Source: Nitrososphaeraceae archaeon
GTDB lineage: Archaea; Thermoproteota; Nitrososphaeria; Nitrososphaerales; Nitrososphaeraceae
Assembly (NCBI GenBank): GCA_025923455.1
Contig: JAICFW010000003.1
Coordinates: forward strand, 1 to 59,958
Length of the DNA stretch: 59,958 nt
Reading direction: 5' to 3'
Shown: in pieces, positions 52,052-59,958 of the stretch
Layout: the number at the start of each line of letters is the position of its first letter
Position numbering within the stretch: position 1 is the first letter of the stretch
Made by a program: the position numbers and the translations under genes
Notes under the pieces: model-generated
Database searches by the model: none
The model's input: the letters and a program-made list of their open reading frames with translations, nothing else
Told to the model about the DNA's origin: nothing

Positions 52052-53614
52052 ATGCATGTGAACTCTTTTATAGGGCCTCTCACAATTAGCCGTTTATCTC
52101 ATAGATATTTTCAATTATTTCTTGTTATTCCACTCTTATTTTTAGTTGTTTTTAGCTTTATTTCAGTATATTCTCATGCACAAACAACTGCAATTGACGA
52201 TTCACTATTGCCAAAATTGTTTGATAGGGTAAAGAATTCAGTAGTACAGATAACCGTGTCCAACCAGGACCCCCGTTCTTCGGCACTTGGTTCGGGTTTT
52301 GTTTTCGACACAGCTGGTCATATCATTACAAATGACCATGTTGTGCGCAATAGATCGCTTAATGAAACTAATACGAATAATGTTACAGTCACATTTCTAG
52401 ATGAAAGGTCATTTAAGGCTAAGGTTGTAGGTAGCGACCCATTCTCTGATCTAGCTGTCTTACAGATAGAGGATCCGAAAAATCAAACAATGATTCCGCT
52501 GGTCCTCAGTAATTCTTCTGACGTTAAAATAGGAGAGCATGTAATTGCCATAGGTAACCCATTTGGACTTTCTGGCTCAATGACAGAGGGAATAATTAGT
52601 GGATTAGGAAGAGTCATACCATCACAGAATCCAGAAGGCCCACCAGGGCCTGAAATAGCGCCTGATGAACAGACAACACTGGTTCCACCAACCTCATTCT
52701 CTATACCTGAAATAATTCAGACAGATGCAGCAATTAACCCAGGAAATTCCGGAGGACCACTGCTTAATTTGAGGGGTCAAGTGATTGGGATTAATAGCGC
52801 CATTTTTTCAGTAACAGGTGAATATTCTGGTGTGGGATTTGCCATTCCGGCGAGTACTCTACAAAGAGTAGTCCCGATTTTGATATCAGAACATACTTAC
52901 AAGCACCCATGGATTGGAATCTCAGGTGTTGATGTAAATGAACAGATTGCATCAGTCATGAAGCTAAATCTGACGAAAGGATTTCTTGTGATTGATACTA
53001 GTCCTGGAGGACCAGCGGCTAAAGCTGGGATCCAAGGAGGAGACAAACTTGTAGATATTAATGGAAGAAAAACAAATTTGTTTGGAGATGTCATTGTAAA
53101 GATTGATAATCAAAACGTTTCCAAAATTGATGACATATTAGTATATTTGGAGCAACAAAAGAAAGTAGGACAAGGCGTTAATTTGACTGTAATTAGAGAT
53201 GGTAAACTCCAAATAGTAAATGTGGTATTGGCTGAAAGACCATTAAGACTCAATGAACAACCTCTTTGGTTGGGCATTGATGGTATTGATATGGATGAGG
53301 ATATTGCTTCTGAACTAAAGGCTAATCAGAGTACAGGAATCTTGGTAGTTGGAACGATTTCAGATGGACCTGCAGACAAAGCAGGACTTGAGGGTGGTTA
53401 TAGGATTACAGACATCAACGGAACAAAAGTAGAGCTGGGTGGAGACATCATCATTTCTGCAGACAAGCAACCCATAGAAAATTTGAGAGATATGTCAACA
53501 TATATTGCAAACAACAAGATTGAGGGAGATACCATAAGTCTTGGTATTCTCAGAGACGGAGAGTCGCTAGAAATTCAAGTTACATTAGAAACAAGACCAG
53601 TGGATATAAAGTAG
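52052..53614 (+). CDS. HtrA/DegP-like serine protease with two PDZ domains
   Basis: GSGFVFDTAGHIITNDHVV (His), DPFSDLAVLQI (Asp), INPGNSGGPLLN (Ser); two C-terminal PDZ-like repeats; N-terminal TM. Confidence 0.95.
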   Translation: MHVNSFIGPLTISRLSHRYFQLFLVIPLLFLVVFSFISVYSHAQTTAIDDSLLPKLFDRVKNSVVQITVSNQDPRSSALGSGFVFDTAGHIITNDHVVRNRSLNETNTNNVTVTFLDERSFKAKVVGSDPFSDLAVLQIEDPKNQTMIPLVLSNSSDVKIGEHVIAIGNPFGLSGSMTEGIISGLGRVIPSQNPEGPPGPEIAPDEQTTLVPPTSFSIPEIIQTDAAINPGNSGGPLLNLRGQVIGINSAIFSVTGEYSGVGFAIPASTLQRVVPILISEHTYKHPWIGISGVDVNEQIASVMKLNLTKGFLVIDTSPGGPAAKAGIQGGDKLVDINGRKTNLFGDVIVKIDNQNVSKIDDILVYLEQQKKVGQGVNLTVIRDGKLQIVNVVLAERPLRLNEQPLWLGIDGIDMDEDIASELKANQSTGILVVGTISDGPADKAGLEGGYRITDINGTKVELGGDIIISADKQPIENLRDMSTYIANNKIEGDTISLGILRDGESLEIQVTLETRPVDIK

Positions 53615-53665
53615 TAAGTTGTGTAAAATAGTGTATCCTAATTAGAACATGCAACCAATTGGTAA

Positions 53666-54409
53666 CTAGTTAGAATTTGTGAATTCCTTAAAACCGTTCT
53701 TAAAATTTGCATTTGTTTGATTCAAGAGTTCGATAAATTTATTATCTTTTGCAAGAGTTTCCTTCATATTGCTTTCTAGTTCATAATATGCAACATCTGA
53801 ATCACCAGATTCCGATTTTGGAGTATTAGAGAGAATATTTGAATCAGAGTACATTATTAGAATCCTTAACGCTAGTAATTTTGCATTCAAACCTAATTCA
53901 AAGAGTAGATGATTCATCAGTTTGTTTTTATGTTCCTCATTAGAGTTCTGCGTGTCTTCTAACCAGTTTAACGTAATCCTACAACATTGTCTAAGATATT
54001 GAGTGATAAGAGAGAAAAATCTCCCCGTACTGGAGGATATGGTATCTACCTTAAAATACTGATACAGCAGAGCCTGGAGAATAGGATCATCGCTATACTT
54101 TTTCAATAGACTTGGGGGGTATGTTCTGGTCTCGGTAAGGATATAGAATAACCCAGTACTGGTTAATTGATATTTCCTTGTACCCCTTAATATCAATCCC
54201 TTTTTTTCTGAAAGAAGTTTGAGTCCCAGTAATCTTGACATAGCTGAACTATCACCGATCGGATTCTTGTCTCTTAATTTCAAATAAGATCCTATTTGCG
54301 CAGAAAGATCTACACTGTTTATCACTTTAAATAAAATTGACTTTTCCTCACTTCCTATGTCTTTTTTTTCATAGTCGTACAATATGGAAAGGTAGTTAGT
54401 GTAATCCAT
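53666..54409 (-). CDS. Hypothetical protein, possible winged-helix N-terminal domain
   Basis: SRLLGLKLLSEKKGLILRGTRKYQLTSTGLFYILTE resembles a wHTH recognition/wing pattern. Confidence 0.55.
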   Translation of the reverse strand: MDYTNYLSILYDYEKKDIGSEEKSILFKVINSVDLSAQIGSYLKLRDKNPIGDSSAMSRLLGLKLLSEKKGLILRGTRKYQLTSTGLFYILTETRTYPPSLLKKYSDDPILQALLYQYFKVDTISSSTGRFFSLITQYLRQCCRITLNWLEDTQNSNEEHKNKLMNHLLFELGLNAKLLALRILIMYSDSNILSNTPKSESGDSDVAYYELESNMKETLAKDNKFIELLNQTNANFKNGFKEFTNSN

Positions 54410-54568
54410 GGTGCTATTGCAGTATCAGGATTACCACGTTGATCGGATTTAAATTGTTCATTTTACGACGTAAGGACCAGGATTTCATGCATTCGGACTA
54501 ATGTAAGTTTTCATGTTGAAAGCGGGATAATACTACATTTAAAAAGCTCTCCATTTGTCTAAGTCGTA

Positions 54569-54680
54569 GGGGCCATCGTCTAGCTTGGTCAAGGATACCA
54601 ACTCAGCTGATTTGAATTTATTTCGTCGAGGTATTGGCCTGGGGCGCTGGCGGTCGTGGGTTCAAATCCCACTGGCCCCA
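54569..54680 (+). tRNA. tRNA-Pro(GGG) with 36-nt intron at position 29/30
   Basis: GGGGCCA-TC-GTCT-AGCTTGGTCAA-GGAT-A-CCA|ACTCAGCTGATTTGAATTTATTTCGTCGAGGTATTG|GC-CTGGGGC-GCTGG-CGGTC-GTGGG-TTCAAAT-CCCAC-TGGCCCC-A. Splicing restores CCAGC/GCTGG. BHB: ATAC/GTAT with bulges CAA and TGG, inner CTC/GAG. Confidence 0.92.
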
Positions 54681-54863
54681 TTACTAAACGGGACTAAGCA
54701 GATATGAATCCTGTATTGATACTAATTAATTGCCGTACCATTTGCGCCTAATTTTTCCGAAAGTGATAGTGGCACATCTAATGCTTTAAAATAATTATGG
54801 GTTACCATCAACATATACAGGTACTTTTGAGAACACTAAGTTTCAATAATCTATAATGAATTA

Positions 54864-55601
54864 TTATGACGCCCGCTTTCTAGTACTTTCTTTTGATTTT
54901 GAAGCATACTTTTCAATATCATTATTTTTTAGCCATTTCATCTTCTTTGAATCCTCATGTATTTGGGCCATCTTTATGTACTTCATGTCCAATTTCTCTT
55001 CGCTTGCCGAATATATAGATTCAACAGAGAGACTACTTGCATCGTCCATGCTTATTTCAGCATGGTAGTTATTTTCCAAAAATTCATTCACCTTATCGCT
55101 TCCTCTTCCAATCGCGACCGCCTCATACGCAATATACGTTCCACTGGGATCGGTTTGATAGATTGAGGCTCCATTTTTATCAATTCCTGCAAGAATTAAA
55201 GCAACGGCATAAGGTCTAACCCCAGCGTACTGAGTAAATTGTTGAGCCATATCCGCTATATTTTTTGCGACACCTTCGATGTCTACGGGTTCGTCATAAA
55301 TCAATCTATTACTCTGAGCAAAAAATCTTGCATGGTCTATTTGAGCTCTGGCGTCAGGGATATATCCTGCCGCTGCCGCACCCATATGGTCATCTATCTG
55401 AAATATTTTTTGATTGATATCAGGCACCTGTAATGTGCGAATTTTTTCCTCAACAGTCAGTACAATACCCTCCCTACTTTTTACTCCAATTGCCACGGTT
55501 CCTCTACTTACCGTTTCTATAGCATATTCTACTTGGAATAGCCTACCGTCCGGTGAAAATAACGTTTGCGCTCGATCATAACCGCCGGATGCTGGTAACA
55601 A
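54864..55601 (-). CDS. psmA: Proteasome alpha subunit
   Basis: GYDRAQTLFSPDGRLFQVEYAIETVSRGTVAIGVK; alpha-type N-terminus. Confidence 0.97.
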   Translation of the reverse strand: MLPASGGYDRAQTLFSPDGRLFQVEYAIETVSRGTVAIGVKSREGIVLTVEEKIRTLQVPDINQKIFQIDDHMGAAAAGYIPDARAQIDHARFFAQSNRLIYDEPVDIEGVAKNIADMAQQFTQYAGVRPYAVALILAGIDKNGASIYQTDPSGTYIAYEAVAIGRGSDKVNEFLENNYHAEISMDDASSLSVESIYSASEEKLDMKYIKMAQIHEDSKKMKWLKNNDIEKYASKSKESTRKRAS

Positions 55602-56033
55602 ACTATCTATAATTTGCGGTACTCTTTAATTTAAGTGTACCACGTTATGTTTCCATTTTGATACAAAAGTACTTCGCCTCTACACTTTATGAGTTTACTT
55701 TTACACCATATCCAAGTAATAATCAGCGTTGGGATTTGGAAGCCTAAAGTATATAGATATCTATAAAAAGTAACGTAGTTTGCTTTAAAATTTCGCGAGT
55801 TTTAACATTTTGTGAGTTCTATTCTGTAGAATCGATGTCGATAGGTTGTATATACACGAGATCCTTAAGTTACTGTAAGTTGAAACCTTGAACGCAAACA
55901 CCCCATTGCCCGTAATATCAGATTTTCACAAGATTCATCACTGTATATGATTTTTTGTTCCCATTAATAATACCCTATAAGTTTTTCTAACTTCCGATAT
56001 GTTTGATATAGATGATAATTCAATTATTCATGA

Positions 56034-56408
56034 TTATCTATGTCTACCAATCCCATCATCTATCACCTCGTCTATCGTCATCTCTCTATCATGTCTGCGA
56101 GTAACAAGCTGGTTTAAGCGTATAATAAACCCGACATGAGCGCACTCGTCAGATTTACAGGTTTTGCAAAATAATACCCCTTCTATTAATTTAACTTGTA
56201 CTGGCATTGACATGCCGGTATCGTAAAGTAGTGTATTGTTGCCATTTACAAGTTTAATTAATACTATTGGATTTTCTGAAGTAAGCGACTTCTTATTAGA
56301 GGAGCCCATCCATTTCATAAAAGCTGCCGTTCCATCTTCGCGTATCACATTTATTTTTATTCCCCTCATTGTTTGAAAAGCCGTTATGGTCTGAATTTTT
56401 GTCCTCAT
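56034..56408 (-). CDS. Hypothetical protein with Cys/His metal site
   Basis: CKTCKSDECAHVGF, 124 aa; downstream of the SPFH gene on the same strand. Confidence 0.6.
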   Translation of the reverse strand: MRTKIQTITAFQTMRGIKINVIREDGTAAFMKWMGSSNKKSLTSENPIVLIKLVNGNNTLLYDTGMSMPVQVKLIEGVLFCKTCKSDECAHVGFIIRLNQLVTRRHDREMTIDEVIDDGIGRHR

Positions 56409-56454
56409 GGTTTTTGTGATTTTTGGGCGACAAAAAGATGGTATTTACTGAAAA

Positions 56455-57327
56455 TTATCTAGTTTGATTTTGCAAAGTCGGTGAAGGTAGTTGGAAGAAG
56501 GGAACTCCGCTGCTACCGAGCGCATAGGGCATTTGTCCATTCCATTTTGTAATGGCCTGCCACTGTAAATATTCCGGACTTTCTCTTAGTTGTAGAGTGA
56601 TAATCTTTATTGCCTCAGATTCACCACTTGCCCTGGCAGCATTTGCTCTTGCCGCTCCTTCAGCCTGAGCTACAGTTTGATTTGCAACAACTTCAATAGC
56701 CCTTAGATTATTTTGTTCAGTAAGGAATTTTTGAAATGCTACTACTTTTTGTTCTATCTGAGTAGAAAAAGCACTTGAAAATTTAAAGTCCGTTATAAAC
56801 ACATTCTGTACCTGAACGTTATTTGAGGCAAGTGTGCTTCTTATTGCATCAGCAATCACACTTTTCGCAGTTTCTCTCTTTGTAATTAATTCTTCTGCAT
56901 TAAATTTTGCCACGCTGGCTTTTACCGATTCCTGTATGGTCGGAGAAATTACACGGTCTGCGTAGTTCACACCCAATACTTGGTAGACCGTGTTTGCTAG
57001 CTGAGGATCAATTCTGTAATTTAACGCAATTACTGTCTGTACTTCTTGTAAATCGTTTGATGCCGCAGTTGCCTCTGCTTGGAATTTTTGTGTTCTTACC
57101 TCCATCTGAACAACTTGTTCTGCAAAAGGCAAAATGAAGTGCACGCCTTCTCCTAATACCCTATTCTCAACTGCCCCCAGGTAAAGTACGACACCTCTAT
57201 GGCCTGCTTCAACAATTGCAATTGATTCAGCTAGTACAACTATGATTATAATTACGGTTATAACTGCCGCAGCAATTTTTAGCTTACTAGTAGTCGGAAA
57301 ACGCGGAGCCCTATAATATTTCGACAT
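56455..57327 (-). CDS. SPFH/prohibitin-family membrane protein
   Basis: N-terminal TM, ESIAIVEAGHRGVVLYLGAVENRVLGEGVHFILPF, C-terminal AQAEGAARANAARASGESEAIKI. Confidence 0.95.
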   Translation of the reverse strand: MSKYYRAPRFPTTSKLKIAAAVITVIIIIVVLAESIAIVEAGHRGVVLYLGAVENRVLGEGVHFILPFAEQVVQMEVRTQKFQAEATAASNDLQEVQTVIALNYRIDPQLANTVYQVLGVNYADRVISPTIQESVKASVAKFNAEELITKRETAKSVIADAIRSTLASNNVQVQNVFITDFKFSSAFSTQIEQKVVAFQKFLTEQNNLRAIEVVANQTVAQAEGAARANAARASGESEAIKIITLQLRESPEYLQWQAITKWNGQMPYALGSSGVPFFQLPSPTLQNQTR

Positions 57328-57350
57328 CCTTGGGTATGCTATACTAATTT

Positions 57351-57395
57351 AACTATATTAACGATTTGAATACAGTGTCTTACTTTCTAAACTTG
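57351..57395 (-). repeat. Inverted repeat copy A (SPFH upstream region)
   Basis: 45-nt perfect reverse-complement match to 58620-58664; weaker similarity continues outward. Confidence 0.97.
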
Positions 57396-57702
57396 TTTCT
57401 AAAAGATAGTATACTGTTTTCTGCTAATGGACGAAGGTTTTAATAAGCCATGTAATTAGGGAATGTACCGATTGGAGGTGTACCGATCTTTGAAGCATTA
57501 CTTTAGACAGTTATCTTGGATCAATGCCGATAACGAATTGCACATCCAAATGAAATATGGTTGAGTTATAGAACCCTCAATATTTGAAATTGGCAAAGAT
57601 TATACAGGATATTATAACAACTGAGGGCGTTGCTTGCTATGAAGGATCATATGATGACTTTCATACCAATTTATTCAAAATTCTTTTAGGTAGGATTGTT
57701 TA

Positions 57703-58272
57703 ATGACAAATAGAACCTATTTGCTTTCTGAACCGCCAGAAAAAACTGAAACGATGACATTGCGACTACCACTTTCTATTGTTAAAAGCTTAAAAAATGA
57801 TGCTGAATTCGAAAAAGTTAGCGTTAATTCCCTTGCAATCAGAATTTTCTCTGATCACATTTCTTGGGAAAAATACGAGAGAAAAGTCGGATTATTACCG
57901 ATGACTAAGGTATTTCTGGAAAATGCTGTCGCAAAAATGACGGAAGATGAAGTTGTGAACCTTGCGGAAAAAAACGAGAAAGACTATTTTAAAAATATTA
58001 TCATCTTTATGAAACGGGAGCATAGTAAGAAGGAATTTATTAAAATATTGCGTAGCTGGCTATCAGTTTCATGGATGCAACATGTTTTAGAATTAAAAGA
58101 AGGCAATTATTACTTTATGATTAGACACGATCTCGGTGGAAACTGGTCTTTATATATAAAGGCTCTCTTGTCGGTGCTGTATCGCGATAGTTTTGATGAT
58201 GATATAACTATTAAAACAACCAAGTCAACAATATCAATTGTTATTCCTTCTCAGAACGGTACTGCTAGTTGA
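57703..58272 (+). CDS. Hypothetical protein with N-terminal ribbon-helix-helix-like segment
   Basis: TMTLRLPLSIVKSLKNDAEFEKVSVNSLAIRIFSDHI. Confidence 0.65.
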   Translation: MTNRTYLLSEPPEKTETMTLRLPLSIVKSLKNDAEFEKVSVNSLAIRIFSDHISWEKYERKVGLLPMTKVFLENAVAKMTEDEVVNLAEKNEKDYFKNIIIFMKREHSKKEFIKILRSWLSVSWMQHVLELKEGNYYFMIRHDLGGNWSLYIKALLSVLYRDSFDDDITIKTTKSTISIVIPSQNGTAS

Positions 58273-58339
58273 GACCTTCACAATATTAACTCCAACGTAC
58301 CTACTATTGGATGTAACTTCCTACAGTAACAAAATTCAT

Positions 58340-58426
58340 TTATTTGTAGAAACGTCCCAATAGCACGATAGCAAGAAGTATTATGGCAATATAAAACAAA
58401 AGTGCTTTTATTTTAGATTTTTTCAT
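58340..58426 (-). CDS. Putative 28-aa single-TM peptide, not in ORF track
   Basis: MKKSKIKALLFYIAIILLAIVLLGRFYK*. Confidence 0.35.
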   Translation of the reverse strand: MKKSKIKALLFYIAIILLAIVLLGRFYK

Positions 58427-58619
58427 TTATTCTTTATCATCAGTTTCATCTTACATTCAACTACTTTTTATTTCTTTTAACGCAAGAAGAAATCATTCCT
58501 TGGTAGCATGATATAAGATGTTAATTTGAATTATTAATCGTAATTTAAAATCTATAAAATTCATATACTCATTCATAGTAACTGTATGAACAAGAGGTAT
58601 ATTGTTTCCTAGAACCAAG

Positions 58620-58664
58620 TTTAGAAAGTAAGACACTGTATTCAAATCGTTAATATAGTTAATT
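58620..58664 (+). repeat. Inverted repeat copy B (duplicated SPFH promoter-like segment)
   Basis: AAGTTTAGAAAGTAAGACACTGTATTCAAATCGTTAATATAGTT-type segment; perfect match to copy A in inverse orientation. Confidence 0.97.
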
Positions 58665-58679
58665 TGCCCTCTGTACTAC

Positions 58680-58805
58680 ATGAACTCGAGCAAAAGGAAC
58701 AGTTTCGAAGTTAAGGGAAAAGTAATGACATTAATATTACAGATTCTGAAGAGTCGAACGAAATTACAGCCAAAACTTGTGTATGCAAGAAAAATAGAAA
58801 GATAA
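58680..58805 (+). CDS. Putative 41-aa ORF directly downstream of repeat copy B
   Basis: MNSSKRNSFEVKGKVMTLILQILKSRTKLQPKLVYARKIER*; starts 15 nt after the repeat. Confidence 0.35.
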   Translation: MNSSKRNSFEVKGKVMTLILQILKSRTKLQPKLVYARKIER

Positions 58806-58832
58806 CATATTGTTTTGTCGACTCATATCAAT

Positions 58833-58979
58833 ATGCTCTTTAAGGACAAGAAGGACGTAATACTGTCAGAGATTCGCGCCTGTGAAATATTAAAGAAATA
58901 CGCACGAGACGAACCTGATGCAAGGACGATAGAAATGGAAATAACGGATCTACACATGATATTGGATCTGTTACCCTAA
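58833..58979 (+). CDS. Putative 48-aa helical protein, not in ORF track
   Basis: MLFKDKKDVILSEIRACEILKKYARDEPDARTIEMEITDLHMILDLLP*. Confidence 0.5.
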   Translation: MLFKDKKDVILSEIRACEILKKYARDEPDARTIEMEITDLHMILDLLP

Positions 58980-58997
58980 GGAAGGCTGATTATTTTT

Positions 58998-59264
58998 TTG
59001 ACTAAATATTTCCTCTTATGCAATTCGTGTTACTGGTGCGCATCTTTTTTTTGTAATTCAGTTTTGTACAGTAAGTGTCCGATTTGCACGGTAGGAAGCG
59101 TCGATTATATGCCAATTGGGTCTCTCGAAAGCTATGATTTTGATTATGATTTGAAGAAGGGTGTTGAACTCAAATTCTATTCAAATCGCTTGTCAGAATA
59201 TGAAAATTGGTTTAAAATATGTTCAAAGAAAAAAATTTTACTGAGTGATTGGGCCCATGTTTAA
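58998..59264 (+). CDS. Hypothetical Cys-rich protein
   Basis: LLCNSCYWCASFFCNSVLYSKCPICTVG; overlaps the start of the USP gene. Confidence 0.5.
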   Translation: MTKYFLLCNSCYWCASFFCNSVLYSKCPICTVGSVDYMPIGSLESYDFDYDLKKGVELKFYSNRLSEYENWFKICSKKKILLSDWAHV

Positions 59265-59754
59265 GAATATCCTTGTTCCCTACGATGGTTCTAAACAGGC
59301 AGAAATTGCAGTCAATAAGGCGATATATTTATCCAAACTGATAAAGGGCTCAGAGGTAGTTATACTAACAGTTCTCGAAGAAGTCAATACTCCTACATTA
59401 GTATTTGATAGAAAAGTCCGCAATTATAAGACCGGAGAAGCTACGACATTGTCAAGTTATATGCGAGATCTTCAAAAAGATATGCAAAATAAAATGACCA
59501 ATAGGCTGGATGAGCTAAGACAGAGATATGATGATTCAGTTCGAATTAGAACGCTAATTTCTGTCGGCAGACCCGAAGACAAAATTATAGAGTGTGCCAA
59601 TAATTTACATGCAGACATTATTGTAATTGGAAGCAGAGGCCTGAATGGGATTTCCAAGTTATTAATGGGCAGCGTTTCTAGTAAGGTATCTGAAAGAGTA
59701 AATTGCACAGTAATGATTGTGAGGTGGAATAAACCGAGACTCAAAGGAAATTGA
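59257..59754 (+). CDS. Universal stress protein (UspA family)
   Basis: MFKNILVPYDGSKQAEIAVNKA ... IIVIGSRGLNGISKLLMGSVSSKVSERVNCTVMIVR. Confidence 0.95.
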   Translation: MFKNILVPYDGSKQAEIAVNKAIYLSKLIKGSEVVILTVLEEVNTPTLVFDRKVRNYKTGEATTLSSYMRDLQKDMQNKMTNRLDELRQRYDDSVRIRTLISVGRPEDKIIECANNLHADIIVIGSRGLNGISKLLMGSVSSKVSERVNCTVMIVRWNKPRLKGN

Positions 59755-59763
59755 AAATATTAA

Positions 59764-59958
59764 TTGTATCCAAAAATAATAGTGCCTGTAGATGGATCTG
59801 AAATTTCTTATAAAGCCCTAGACACAGCATTATTTTTTTCAGAAAAATTAGGTTCAAATATTACTGCAATTCACGTCATGGAAGATATACCTGTTACTAA
59901 TATTGAATCACAAAAACTATTAAACGATATGCTGGAAATATCAGCTGTTTGTAAGCAG
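59764..59958 (+). CDS. Second universal stress protein, truncated by window end
   Basis: TTG start, LYPKIIVPVDGSEISYKALDTALFFSEKLGSNITAIHVMEDIP... Confidence 0.85.
   Translation, partial: MYPKIIVPVDGSEISYKALDTALFFSEKLGSNITAIHVMEDIPVTNIESQKLLNDMLEISAVCKQ

Overview
AT-rich archaeal chromosome segment. Gene content points to an ammonia-oxidising Thaumarchaeota / Nitrososphaeria-type genome: aEF-2, L19e/L32e, proteasome alpha, gatCAB-aspS, archaeal AlaRS/LeuRS plus DTD2, futalosine-route menaquinone genes, HMG-CoA synthase, a two-domain multicopper oxidase, and many small zinc-ribbon proteins. Most of the window is ordinary housekeeping. The strongest unusual signals, read by eye, are: (1) all three tRNA genes (Phe-GAA, Gln-CUG, Pro-GGG) carry introns; the Phe and Pro introns are at non-canonical positions, and the tRNA-Gln appears to have three introns (27+18+16 nt), with readable bulge-helix-bulge structures. 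(2) A decayed, frameshifted copy of the SPFH/prohibitin gene at ~5.4-5.83 kb, whose intact relative is at 56.5-57.3 kb. (3) A 45-bp perfect inverted repeat (57351-57395 vs 58620-58664) that duplicates the SPFH upstream/promoter region in front of an unannotated 41-aa ORF. (4) A tandem-repeat, low-complexity C-terminal tail on ribosomal protein L32e. (5) Several frameshifted genes (CDF transporter, two secreted hypotheticals). (6) Several short ORFs absent from the ORF track, including a C2H2 zinc-finger protein. No CRISPR array, prophage or intact transposon was recognised. All family calls are from sequence recognition without database searches.
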